Assembly: GCA_009837445.1 (NCBI GenBank)
Contig: VXTM01000047.1
Coordinates: 1 to 64,000 of the forward strand
Reading direction: 5' to 3'
Source of the DNA: Acidimicrobiaceae bacterium
GTDB taxonomy: Bacteria; Actinomycetota; Acidimicrobiia; Acidimicrobiales; Aldehydirespiratoraceae
Length of the DNA stretch: 64,000 bases
Shown here in pieces: positions 9,341 to 17,522 of the stretch; positions within the stretch are counted from its first letter, which is position 1, and every line of letters begins with the position of its first letter. The notes beneath the pieces are model-generated. The model was not told the DNA's origin and searched no databases. It worked only from the letters and a program-made list of their open reading frames with translations. Made by a program: the position numbers and the translations under genes.

Positions 9341-9371
9341 TTGGCTGAGCTTACATGTACCATGCTTTACT
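9341..9371. promoter_or_regulatory. Divergent promoter region with CATGTNNCATGY operator
   Basis: CATGTACCATGC at 9354-9365, embedded in CTTACATGTACCATGC (9350-9365), lies between the divergent ferredoxin (start 9334) and Rieske oxygenase (start 9430) genes. It matches 14 of 16 positions with the site at 13517-13532. On the plus strand a TTGGCT (9341-9346) and TTTACT (9366-9371) flank it as weak -35/-10 candidates. One dyad here could regulate both operons. The likely regulator is the GntR protein encoded at 11809-12501. Confidence 0.5.
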
Positions 9372-9429
9372 AGCAATGGGCTCCCGTCCAACATCGATTG
9401 AGGTGGACCGATCCGAAGGGAGATCTGCA

Positions 9430-10512
9430 ATGACGGTGGTCGACGATCGCACTACCGCCGCGGTTCCCAATGAGTGGACCGCCGAGGGCGAGGGACGCCT
9501 GTACCGGTCGCTGGGCTGGTATTGGCATCCGGTGATGTACGCGTCCCAACTCGACGACGCACCGGTTCAGACCACGCTGCTGGGTCGCCGCGTGGTCGTC
9601 GTGCGTCTGGCCGGCGAGGTCCGGGCCTTCATCGACCGCTGTGCCCACCGCGGCACCGCTGTGTCGCTGGGATGGGTCGAGGGCGACTGCCTCCGCTGTC
9701 CCTACCATGGCTGGCTCTACGACGATCAGGGCGTCTGCGTCGAGATACCGTCGCGCACCGACGCCGTCATCTCGCCCAGGGCACGCCTGGAGCGCCTCCA
9801 CGCCCGGGAGGCCAACGGTCTGATCTACGTCTGCGCGGCCCCCGAACCGAGAATCGACATTCCCGAGTTTCCCGAATGGTCCGACGACGCGTTCTGCAAG
9901 GTGGCCATACCGGCCTACGACTGGCAGGCCGGCGCAGCCCGCCGCACCGAGAACTTCGTGGACTTCTCACATTTCGCCTGGGTCCACGACGGCGTCCTGG
10001 CCCGGCGCGACCAGCCGCTCGTGCCCGATCACGAGGTTCGTCGCGAAGGCTGGGAGTTGCGGACCCGGATCGTGGTCGACGAACCCACCAACACATCCAA
10101 GACCTCGACGCTCGAACTGGAGTCGGGGAGTACGACCGTCCCCGGTGAGCGCAACTACCGGATTGCGCTTCCGTTCACGGTCTGGATCCACCAGACGCTC
10201 CCAGCGGGCCAGGCCTTCGTGCTGTTCATGGCCTGCCAGCCCGTCGGTCCGAAGGAGTGTCGCACCTTCACCTTCGTGGCCCGCAACTTCGGGCTCGAGG
10301 CGCCCGACGAGTCCTTCATCGCGCACCAGCAGGAGATCGTGGAAGCCGACCGTGTGATAGCCGAGTCACAGCTGCCGGAGGAACTGCCGACGGACCTGAG
10401 CGAGGAGATGTACGTGAGGGGCGCCGACCAGATCTCGGTCGAGTACCGGCGTTGGCTCCTCGAATTGGTCGAGGAGTCTGAGAAGGCCGGCGGCGATGTC
10501 TCGGATTGTTGA
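9430..10512 (+). CDS. Rieske non-heme iron oxygenase, alpha subunit (3)
   Basis: Third oxygenase of the block, 360 residues, on the opposite strand. Rieske ligands are Cys71, His73, Cys90 and His93; the iron site ENFVDFSHFAWVHDG gives Asp178, His181 and His186. ATG 9430 has AAGGGAGA a few bases upstream. It is more diverged from the other two than they are from each other (YWHPV in place of FWHPV; shorter linker in the Rieske domain). Its end overlaps the start of the GcvT-like gene by 17 bases, so the two products are made together. This pairing suggests that the methyl group it oxidises, or a second methyl group, is handled by a tetrahydrofolate-dependent partner. Confidence 0.88.
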   Translation: MTVVDDRTTAAVPNEWTAEGEGRLYRSLGWYWHPVMYASQLDDAPVQTTLLGRRVVVVRLAGEVRAFIDRCAHRGTAVSLGWVEGDCLRCPYHGWLYDDQGVCVEIPSRTDAVISPRARLERLHAREANGLIYVCAAPEPRIDIPEFPEWSDDAFCKVAIPAYDWQAGAARRTENFVDFSHFAWVHDGVLARRDQPLVPDHEVRREGWELRTRIVVDEPTNTSKTSTLELESGSTTVPGERNYRIALPFTVWIHQTLPAGQAFVLFMACQPVGPKECRTFTFVARNFGLEAPDESFIAHQQEIVEADRVIAESQLPEELPTDLSEEMYVRGADQISVEYRRWLLELVEESEKAGGDVSDC

Positions 10513-11767
10513 TCAAGCCAGCTTCGGCCCCACGCCGCTCACGCCGCGGATGGGTCCGCTGAATCACGGCAACAAGTGGCACAGCTGGCGGGGACTGCAC
10601 ATTCCCGACACCTACGAGGGGCTGAGCCCGGAATTGACGGCACTCCACAATCGGGCGGTCATCGAGGACAAGTCCCCGATGAACTACTACTCGATAGCGG
10701 GAACAGATGCCGTCCGGTTCCTCGACCATCTGGTGACCCGCGATGTGAGCAGGGTTGAGACCGGGGCGGGCATCTACGCGGTATGGCTGGATGAACGGGG
10801 CAAGGTCGTCATCGACACGCCCATATTCCGCGTCGGTGAGTCCCACTACGTCACCATGGGAGGGATCCTGAGCAACTGGCTGGCTGAGCACGCCGGTTCC
10901 TGCGACGTCGAGATCCGCGACGAGTCGGACGTGAAAATGGTGATGCCGCTTCAGGGCCCTCTCTCCGGCGGGATCCTCGAGGCGGTGACGGGGGAGGACT
11001 GGTCCGGCGTCGACTTCATGCGAGGGCGTCCTGCCGCCATCGGCTCGGCCGAAGCCTGGGTGTGGAGAGCGGGTTACAGCTCTCAGTTGGGCTACGAACT
11101 GCACATCGATCGAAGCGACGCCGTCGAGGTATTCGACGCCGTCATGCGGGTCGGGCAGGACTTCGGGCTGATGCCGATCGGCCAGAACGCGGTGCAGGTG
11201 GCTCGCACCGAGGCCGGCCTCATCGTGCCCGGGATCGACTACACCCGGGCAGGATCGGACCTGAACATCGCCTCGTACGCGTTGCTGGACGAGGGCGGCG
11301 TCGTCTCACCCTTCGAGATCGGACTCGGCCGGTTTGTGAACTTCGACAAGCCCTCCGACTTCATCGGCAAGGAGGCGCTGCTCGTCGAGCAGGCGAGCGG
11401 GGGGCCGGCCCGAAGGCTGGTCGGGCTCGATGTGGCCTGGCAGGACATCGTGTCACTGTACGACGAGGCCGGCGAGGCGCCCGAGGTCACGCGACGTGTC
11501 GACTACCGCCGCCACCGGGTCCTGCACGGCGGCGATGTCGTCGGGAAGGCGACCAGCCTGTGTTGGAGCCCGACGATCCGCCGCGAGATTGCCCTGGGCC
11601 AAGTCGACCGAGGCTGCTCCGACATCGGGACATCACTCACCCTGGAGTGGAGGGAGCACGGATGCGCCCTGAGCCCCGAACTTCTCAATGATGTGGTGAG
11701 TGGGACCGTTCAAGCGACCGTGGTGCCGCTGCCGTTCGTGTCCAAGGCCAAGAAGTTCTCCGCCTGA
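10496..11767 (+). CDS. GcvT-like aminomethyltransferase / tetrahydrofolate-dependent demethylase
   Basis: A 423-residue protein of the glycine-cleavage T-protein superfamily, which includes DMSP demethylase, sarcosine/dimethylglycine demethylating domains and aromatic O-demethylases. Family-like stretches include GAGIYAVWLDERGKVVIDTP, the YSSQLGYELHI segment, an ARTEAGL helix and a C-terminal barrel domain. It is not the housekeeping gcvT: no gcvH or gcvP is adjacent and the gene is coupled to a Rieske oxygenase. It probably transfers a one-carbon unit to tetrahydrofolate. Whether it acts on the substrate or on formaldehyde released by the oxygenase cannot be decided. Confidence 0.75.
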   Translation: MSRIVDQASFGPTPLTPRMGPLNHGNKWHSWRGLHIPDTYEGLSPELTALHNRAVIEDKSPMNYYSIAGTDAVRFLDHLVTRDVSRVETGAGIYAVWLDERGKVVIDTPIFRVGESHYVTMGGILSNWLAEHAGSCDVEIRDESDVKMVMPLQGPLSGGILEAVTGEDWSGVDFMRGRPAAIGSAEAWVWRAGYSSQLGYELHIDRSDAVEVFDAVMRVGQDFGLMPIGQNAVQVARTEAGLIVPGIDYTRAGSDLNIASYALLDEGGVVSPFEIGLGRFVNFDKPSDFIGKEALLVEQASGGPARRLVGLDVAWQDIVSLYDEAGEAPEVTRRVDYRRHRVLHGGDVVGKATSLCWSPTIRREIALGQVDRGCSDIGTSLTLEWREHGCALSPELLNDVVSGTVQATVVPLPFVSKAKKFSA

Positions 11768-11775
11768 TCGGTCGG

Positions 11776-11806
11776 CGAGCGGGTTCGCGGCGGCTGGCGC
11801 CGCTCG
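11776..11806. terminator. Possible bidirectional terminator hairpin
   Basis: CGAGCGG (11776-11782) and CCGCTCG (11800-11806) form a seven-pair stem in the 41-base gap between the convergent GcvT-like and GntR genes. There is no clear T run on either side, so its role as a terminator rests on position and stem strength only. Confidence 0.35.
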
Positions 11807-11808
11807 TG

Positions 11809-12501
11809 TCAGGACGCGTCGGCGCGGTCGTGGTCTTCCCACATGGCCAGGACCCGCTGGCCCAGGCAGGCTATGTGAGTACGGGCCGCCGATTCGGCCC
11901 GGTCGGTGTCACCGTCGACAATGGCTTCGCAGATCGCGGCATGCTCGCGCTGCGTGACCCGCAGGTTCCGCTCGCGCCGCCACAGCGTGTTCAGGGACAG
12001 ATGAGCGCGACCCTGGGATCGGGCCAGCGTGGTGTCCAGGTCCTGGTTGTGTGACATGGCGCGGATGGCGGCGTGGAAGCGCATGTCAATCTCGAGGAAC
12101 GCCCACTGGCTCGCATCGGATGACTTGAGCGATTCGAACTCCTGATGTATCTGTCGCAGGTCGTCGCGCTGCGCGTCGGAGCCGCGCTCGGCGGCCAGCC
12201 TGGCGGCGAGTGCCTCCAGCACCTCGCGGACCTCCAGCAGGCGCAGGAAGTCACTCAAGTCGATGTCCACGACCACAGTGCCGCGCCGTCCCCGGTAGTC
12301 GGCTAGGCCGTCCCAGATCAGGCGTTGCACGGCCTCGCGTACCGGGCTGCGAGAGATGCCGAGGCGTCGCGCCAGTTCCGGCACGGAGAGCGAGGTCCCG
12401 GGGGGCAGCTCGTTCCGGAGGATTGCAGTGCTCAATTGGGTATAGGCGCGATCCGCCAGCAGGTCACCGGCCTCGATCACATGAAGGGAACCGTGCTGCA
12501 A
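11809..12501 (-). CDS. GntR-family transcriptional regulator, FCD domain
   Basis: A 230-residue regulator with an N-terminal winged helix (about residues 10-75; the recognition helix region reads LARRLGISRSPVREAVQRL) and an all-helical FCD ligand domain with the usual metal-binding His/Asp pattern (DMRFHAAI, then REHAAICEAI). FCD regulators usually respond to small organic acids or pathway intermediates and repress catabolic operons. The start is TTG 12501 with GAGG about ten bases upstream. It is 22 bases downstream of the second amidohydrolase, so the two are probably cotranscribed. It lies among all four CATGTNNCATGY sites of the window and is the obvious candidate to bind them. Confidence 0.88.
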   Translation of the reverse strand: MQHGSLHVIEAGDLLADRAYTQLSTAILRNELPPGTSLSVPELARRLGISRSPVREAVQRLIWDGLADYRGRRGTVVVDIDLSDFLRLLEVREVLEALAARLAAERGSDAQRDDLRQIHQEFESLKSSDASQWAFLEIDMRFHAAIRAMSHNQDLDTTLARSQGRAHLSLNTLWRRERNLRVTQREHAAICEAIVDGDTDRAESAARTHIACLGQRVLAMWEDHDRADAS

Positions 12502-12523
12502 CGTGAGAGACCTCCTCAGCTAC

Positions 12524-13444
12524 CTATTGGATAGGGGTGCCGTAGCTGCCGTCGGCGAGTTGTGCTTTGGCGTCGTCGACGGTGTCGGGAGGTGCGGTGG
12601 GGGTGATGCCCACGAGGCGGGCGACGTTGTTGCCCATGTAGTCCTCTAGCTGGTCTTCGGTGGCGTTGATGCCCTGGGGGGCGTCATGGCACAGCACCTC
12701 GAGGTGGGTCAGCCACATGCCGGGGTCATTGGGCGGCGAGTCGGTGCCGAACACCAGTCGGTCCTGTGGCATCTCTTTGGCGAACTCCACGATGCGCGAC
12801 TGCAACAACCACCCCGACTCGCCATAAACGTTGGGGGAGTCCATGATCATCCAGAACGCCTCAAAGCAGTAGACGCCGCCGGTCTGGACCCCGAAGTGCC
12901 CGATGATGAACTTGACGCTGGGGAACTCGCGGATGATGGGGTAGAACTGCGTCGGGATCGAATAGGGCCCGTCGCCGGTGTGGATCAACACCACCACACC
13001 CAGCTCGTCGCACTTGCGCATCACCGGCCGCAGCCAGTCCAGCGCCCGGTCGGGCCGGTAGGCGTGCATGTTGGCATGCAGCTTCAACATCTTGAACCCG
13101 TACTCCTTGACATGGAACTCCAGCTCGGCGGCTCCGTTGTCGGGACCAAAACGCGGGTTGTAGTTGAAGTTCCCGATGAAGCGGTCGGGATATCGCTGCG
13201 TCAGCTCAGCCACATAGGCCATGTAGTCCCGGATGCCGTCGCGGCCGCCGCGAGAGCCGTCGCGCCACGCCGTGTTGCCCGGCGGGGGCTGAATGAACCC
13301 CATATCGATACGGCGCGGCTTGCCGTTGATCCAGTAAGGCCCATCCATCATCGCCAGCATCCGCTCACCCGTGAACGGCTCACCAGTATGACGCCAAGCC
13401 TCATCCACAACATTGGTCGGATGCAGGTGGGTGTCGATGATCAT
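12524..13444 (-). CDS. Amidohydrolase_2-family metal-dependent hydrolase or decarboxylase
   Basis: A 306-residue TIM-barrel enzyme of the ACMSD / LigW / 4-oxalomesaconate hydratase family. The first residues MIIDTHLHP carry the metal-binding HxH; a later His is in LIHTGDG, another in IIGHFG and the catalytic Asp in FGTDSPP. Members decarboxylate or hydrolyse carboxylated aromatic or ring-cleavage products. It is the first gene of a two-gene operon with the GntR regulator and has a CATGTATCATGT site upstream, so it probably acts in the same pathway as the Rieske oxygenases. Exact substrate unknown. Confidence 0.82.
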   Translation of the reverse strand: MIIDTHLHPTNVVDEAWRHTGEPFTGERMLAMMDGPYWINGKPRRIDMGFIQPPPGNTAWRDGSRGGRDGIRDYMAYVAELTQRYPDRFIGNFNYNPRFGPDNGAAELEFHVKEYGFKMLKLHANMHAYRPDRALDWLRPVMRKCDELGVVVLIHTGDGPYSIPTQFYPIIREFPSVKFIIGHFGVQTGGVYCFEAFWMIMDSPNVYGESGWLLQSRIVEFAKEMPQDRLVFGTDSPPNDPGMWLTHLEVLCHDAPQGINATEDQLEDYMGNNVARLVGITPTAPPDTVDDAKAQLADGSYGTPIQ

Positions 13445-13516
13445 TGGGGCCCTCCGTACTTGCCAATGGCTGTGCGTTGCGGGTCAGGGCCAGCCCTACC
13501 CGCATGGACGCCGAAT

Positions 13517-13545
13517 CTTACATGTATCATGTCAGCGACACTATA
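13517..13545 (-). promoter_or_regulatory. Promoter with CATGTNNCATGY operator upstream of amidohydrolase
   Basis: Read on the minus strand, TATAGT (complement of 13540-13545) is a good -10 element. The 16-base box CTTACATGTATCATGT (13517-13532, plus strand) lies just downstream of it, near the expected transcription start, a position suited to repression. The gap between the Ppx gene (ends 13549) and the amidohydrolase (starts 13444) holds only this element. Confidence 0.5.
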
Positions 13546-13548
13546 CGC

Positions 13549-15162
13549 CTACTGGCCCGCGGTCTTCAGGTTATTGCTGGAGGGATGGCGGTGGCGGGCG
13601 GCGCCTGTCCCGACGATGTGGAACTCGAGTCTCCGGCCGAGGGTCTTGGCCAATAGGTCGGCGCTGCGCTGGGCGGTGAAGAGCTCGATGTCCACGTCGC
13701 TGCCGTCGGCGACCTCGACCTCGATCCGCATCACGTCGTCCTCGACGTGCGCGTGCACCCGTTCGACGGCTCGCCGGTAGGTGCGGTCCAGGGCGATCCC
13801 GATCCGGAGCAGCCCGGCCAGCACCCTCACCCGGAACCGGTCCCGCTTGGCTAGCGCGGTGAACTCGCGATGCGACGACACCGGCTCGCGCTTGCGGTGG
13901 TAGCGGGCCACCAGCGCGATGAGCTCCAGGTCGCCCTCGGTGAAGCCGGCCAGGCGCTCGCTGTGGCGGATCAGGTAGTACGAGTGCTTGTGGTGCGATG
14001 AGTGGGCCACGAAGCGCCCGATGTTGTGGAGCAGCCCGGCCGCCTCCAGCACCTCGCTGTCGGCGATGCCCAGGCCGTGCGCCGTCGCGGTCTCGTCGAA
14101 CAGCTCGAGTGCGAGGTCGGTGGCGTGCTCGGCGTGGATCAGGTCCTCGTGGTAGCTGCGGGCCAGGGCCAGCACGCTGGACCTTCTCAGGTCGCTGAGA
14201 TGATGGAGGCCGTCGTCGCGGGAACGGTCCCGGCGGTTGAACCGGTCCAGCAGCAGGCCCTCGCGCAGCGCTCCGGTCGACACCACCATCGACTCAATCT
14301 CCAAGGCCTTGAACAGCTGCCTGAGCAGCACCGCGCCCCCGACGATCACGTCGCTGCGGGCCGGGTCCAGGCCGGGCACCTTCAAGCGGTCGGCGGGGCG
14401 GGGTCGAGAGATCAGCTCGTTCACCACGCCGGTCAGGTCGGAGCGCTCGATGACGGCGTTGGCCGGTGTGCGAAGGGTCTCGCCCCGCCTCGCCGCGCAC
14501 ACATAGGCCAGAGCGGCGATGGTGCCCGAGCAGCCCACCGCAACCTCGAATCCCATGCTCTTGGCCTCTTGGGCCACCGGTGCGATAAAGGACCGGATGT
14601 GGCGACGGCAGGCCTTCACCGCGCCGTCGTCGATCACACCGGCCGGGAAGAACCGGTCGGTGAGGCGGATGTGGCCCAGCTTGAGGCTGCGGGCCAGCGC
14701 CGGTGCGGTGCCGTTGCCCACGATGACCTCGGTGGAGCCGCCGCCGATGTCGATCACCAGGTGGGACCGGCCCGCGATGGGCACCGCGCTCATCGCTCCC
14801 AGGTGGATCAGCCGGGCCTCCTCCATGCCGGAGATCACTTGCACGGTCACGTGGGCCTCGCTGTTGGCCCGGCGCAGGAAGTCGCTCTGGTTGTCGGCCT
14901 CGCGAACCGCGCTGGTCGCGACTGCCACGACTTCGGCGTCGTGGGCGTCGGCGATGTGGCGGCACTCGACGAGCGCGGCGATGGCCCGGTCGATGGCGTC
15001 GGGCAGCAAGCACCTCATGTCGGCACCGCCACTGCCCAGGCGCACCGGCATCCGCTCCCGCACCAGCACATCGGGAGATCCGCCCGGCACGGGCCGTGCG
15101 ATCACCATGTGAACCGAGTTGGTGCCCACATCGATGGCAGCCAACGCCCGCGAGCCCGTCAT
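13549..15162 (-). CDS. Ppx/GppA exopolyphosphatase / guanosine pentaphosphatase with HD domain
   Basis: A 537-residue enzyme of the ASKHA phosphatase family that releases phosphate from polyphosphate or pppGpp. The N-terminal phosphate loop reads AIDVGTNSVHM (residues 9-19) and the second loop IDIGGGSTEV. The C-terminal half carries an HD-like helical domain (AAGLLHNIGRF, then HHKHSYYLI), as in the long Ppx forms. It is transcribed away from the SDR gene at 15249. No metabolic link to its neighbours is evident. Confidence 0.9.
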   Translation of the reverse strand: MTGSRALAAIDVGTNSVHMVIARPVPGGSPDVLVRERMPVRLGSGGADMRCLLPDAIDRAIAALVECRHIADAHDAEVVAVATSAVREADNQSDFLRRANSEAHVTVQVISGMEEARLIHLGAMSAVPIAGRSHLVIDIGGGSTEVIVGNGTAPALARSLKLGHIRLTDRFFPAGVIDDGAVKACRRHIRSFIAPVAQEAKSMGFEVAVGCSGTIAALAYVCAARRGETLRTPANAVIERSDLTGVVNELISRPRPADRLKVPGLDPARSDVIVGGAVLLRQLFKALEIESMVVSTGALREGLLLDRFNRRDRSRDDGLHHLSDLRRSSVLALARSYHEDLIHAEHATDLALELFDETATAHGLGIADSEVLEAAGLLHNIGRFVAHSSHHKHSYYLIRHSERLAGFTEGDLELIALVARYHRKREPVSSHREFTALAKRDRFRVRVLAGLLRIGIALDRTYRRAVERVHAHVEDDVMRIEVEVADGSDVDIELFTAQRSADLLAKTLGRRLEFHIVGTGAARHRHPSSNNLKTAGQ

Positions 15163-15248
15163 CGGCGGGCAAGCATCATGCCAAACGGACCGTCTCGCAA
15201 CCCGGGGCCCGGCATATCTTCACGGCGCCTGCGGCTACGGTGGCCGCG

Positions 15249-15989
15249 GTGAGCGGGGAGATGGCCGGGCGCCGGGTGCTGGTGGTGGGCGCATCGTCGG
15301 GCATCGGCGCGGCTCTGGCCCGGGCGGTCGTGGCCCGGGGTGGTTCGGTGACGGTGTCGGCCCGGCGCCGGGACAGGCTTGAGACCCTGGTGGACGAGAT
15401 GGGCGCCGGCCACGCCGCGCCGGGCGACGCCACCGTCGCCGCAGACGCCCGCCGGGTGGCTGTCGAGGCCGCCGAGGCGATGGGCGGGCTCGACCTGATG
15501 GTGTACGTGGCCGGCTACGGCGTGCTGCAGCCGTTGAGCGGGAGCGAGCCCGACACCTGGTCCGACGTGTACCGGGTGAACGTCATCGGAGCCAACCTGG
15601 CCGCCGGGGCCGCGCTCGAGCACATGGAGCGCGGCGGGCTGATCGCCTTCGTGTCGTCTCGCACGGTTGAGGACGCCAACGCCCTGTTCAGCTCCTACAG
15701 CGCCTCCAAGGCGGCTCTCGACCAGTGCATAAGGGTGTGGCGGGTCGAGCACCCCGACCGCCGCTTCATGCGGGTGGTGATGGGCAACACCATGCCCACC
15801 GAGTTCGGCGACCACATGAACCTCGCCCTGCTCGGCGAGGCAATGGAGGCTTGGGAACGCCAGGCTGTCCCGGGTGGGCTGATGCACGTCGACGACGTGG
15901 GCGCGGCCCTGGCCGAAGCCCTCGCGGTGGCGCTGGACCACCCCGACATCGACTTCCCGGAACTCCAGCTCGACGCCCGGGTGGTCTGA
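15249..15989 (+). CDS. Short-chain dehydrogenase/reductase
   Basis: An SDR of about 246 residues. The nucleotide-binding motif GASSGIGAA follows VLVVG near the N-terminus; the catalytic pair is in SSYSASKAA (Tyr, Lys) with the Ser in VSSRTV. GTG 15249 or ATG 15261 could be the start; neither has a good ribosome site. Substrate unknown. It is divergent from Ppx and convergent with the rhodanese gene. Confidence 0.85.
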   Translation: MSGEMAGRRVLVVGASSGIGAALARAVVARGGSVTVSARRRDRLETLVDEMGAGHAAPGDATVAADARRVAVEAAEAMGGLDLMVYVAGYGVLQPLSGSEPDTWSDVYRVNVIGANLAAGAALEHMERGGLIAFVSSRTVEDANALFSSYSASKAALDQCIRVWRVEHPDRRFMRVVMGNTMPTEFGDHMNLALLGEAMEAWERQAVPGGLMHVDDVGAALAEALAVALDHPDIDFPELQLDARVV

Positions 15990-16021
15990 GCGGCCCAGCT
16001 GACGACTCGAGCAGGCCCGTC

Positions 16022-16843
16022 TCAGGCGGTGGCCAGCGGGCGGTCGGGGTCGGATCCCCAGGCCGACCACGACCCCACGAAGAGTCGCCCGTCCTCCAGC
16101 CCGGCGTGGCGGATGGCGAGCAGGTCGTGGCAGGCCGACACGCCGCTGCCGCAGTAGGCGATTACCCGCCGGTCGGCGGCCCCTGCCCGCTCGTAGCGGT
16201 CGCGCATTCCGGCCGCCGGCAGCAGCCGCCCGTCGCTCAGGTTGTCTCCGACCTGCATGCTCACCGCTCCGGGGATGTGCCCGAAGCGAGGATCGATCTG
16301 GTTGGGCTCGCCCCGGTACCTCTCGATCGAGCGGGCGTCGATGACCAGCGACCCCGGATCGAGGCGGGCCGCGTCCACCTCGTCGATGGTCGCGAACCGC
16401 TCGGCGGGCCAGGGCCGGGCGGTGAACCGGGCCGCATCCCATGAGGACGCTGAGGTCTCGAGTTCGCCCTCCCATGCCTCCAAACCGCCGTCGAGCACGG
16501 CCGCAGGTGCGTCCAGGCAGTCGAGCATCCACCACAGCCGGGAGGCGACGACCCCGCCCACGTCGTCATAGGCGACTACCGCAGTGCCGTCGCCGATGCC
16601 CAGGCGGCCCATGGCCGCGGCGAAGTCGTCGGGGGACGGGAGCGGATGGCGTCCCCCGGCGCGGGTGGGCGGGCCGGAGAGGTCGGTGTCCAGATCGATG
16701 AAACGGGCCGCCGGTATGTGGCCCCTGTCGTAGGCATCGCGCCCGGAGCGGCCGTCGAGGTACCACCTCACGTCCGCGATCACGACCTCATCGGAGTGGC
16801 TGGCCAGCCACGCCGCGTCGACCAGAGGCCCGAATCCGCCCAT
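16022..16843 (-). CDS. Thiosulfate/3-mercaptopyruvate sulfurtransferase (tandem rhodanese)
   Basis: A 273-residue two-domain rhodanese. The C-terminal domain has the active-site loop YCGSGVSA with the persulfide-forming Cys; the N-terminal domain (DVRWYLDGRSGRDAYDRGHI) lacks it, as usual. CGSGVS resembles the CGSGVT loop of mercaptopyruvate sulfurtransferases. ATG 16843 shares one base with the stop codon of the preceding hydrolase; a GTG three bases upstream is an alternative. It is the last gene of an operon with a CDF transporter and an alpha/beta hydrolase. Confidence 0.9.
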   Translation of the reverse strand: MGGFGPLVDAAWLASHSDEVVIADVRWYLDGRSGRDAYDRGHIPAARFIDLDTDLSGPPTRAGGRHPLPSPDDFAAAMGRLGIGDGTAVVAYDDVGGVVASRLWWMLDCLDAPAAVLDGGLEAWEGELETSASSWDAARFTARPWPAERFATIDEVDAARLDPGSLVIDARSIERYRGEPNQIDPRFGHIPGAVSMQVGDNLSDGRLLPAAGMRDRYERAGAADRRVIAYCGSGVSACHDLLAIRHAGLEDGRLFVGSWSAWGSDPDRPLATA

Positions 16844-17520
16844 CACGGCCTCCCGGGAGCCGAGTCTGCCGCTGAGAGGACCTCGCGCACCAGGACGGCG
16901 ATCTCGGCCGGGTGAGTCCTCATCAGCCGGTGGCGACCGTTCTCGACGGTGCGGCGACGCACATCGGCCAGCTTGCGCTCCATGTAGTCGTTGGCGCCGA
17001 CGAAGGCCCTGTCGCGGCTGCCCACGATCAGCCCGACGGGAATGGTCACCTCCGAGAGCCGGTCGATCACCATAGAGTCGGTGTGGAGGCTGGCGGCGGC
17101 GGCCACCTTCGGGAGGTCGAGGCGGGGCATGGTCAGGTGGACTTGGTCGTTCCAGTCCTGCATTGCGGCCGCGTCGCGGAATCCGGGGCCGGCGGCCACC
17201 AGCACCAGTCCCCGGAGCACCCCGGGCCTCGTGATGCAGTGGGCCAGCCCCAGGTAGCCGCCGAGGGAGTGCCCGACGTACACCGCTGGGCCGGTCTCGG
17301 CCAGCACCGCGTCGATCGATGCCAGCAGCGCCTCGCGCTCGTAGGGAGCCCTGTCGTCCGGGGCGGGGGAGCGGCCGTGGGCGGGCAGGTCCACCGTGGT
17401 GCAGGCGCAGCCGGAGCCCAGGGCCTCGACCGTGGTGGCCCAGACGCTGGAGTCGTCGGCGAAGCCGTGCACCAGCACCACGGCGGGCCCGGTGCCGGTC
17501 GTGGTGGTGTGCAGCTGCAT
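16843..17520 (-). CDS. Alpha/beta hydrolase
   Basis: A 225-residue alpha/beta-hydrolase fold protein. The oxyanion region is VLVHGFADDSSVW, the nucleophile elbow GHSLGG, an acidic residue lies in VGSRDRAF and the catalytic His in NGRHRLM. ATG 17520 lies two bases after the upstream CDF gene, and its stop is joined to the rhodanese start, so the three are one operon. Substrate not predictable. Confidence 0.87.
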   Translation of the reverse strand: MQLHTTTTGTGPAVVLVHGFADDSSVWATTVEALGSGCACTTVDLPAHGRSPAPDDRAPYEREALLASIDAVLAETGPAVYVGHSLGGYLGLAHCITRPGVLRGLVLVAAGPGFRDAAAMQDWNDQVHLTMPRLDLPKVAAAASLHTDSMVIDRLSEVTIPVGLIVGSRDRAFVGANDYMERKLADVRRRTVENGRHRLMRTHPAEIAVLVREVLSAADSAPGRP

Positions 17521-17522
17521 GC

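Noticed and set aside
12524..12535. Palindromic CTATTGGATAG as an operator
   Set aside because: It overlaps the stop codon of the amidohydrolase gene, is short, and no second copy was seen.
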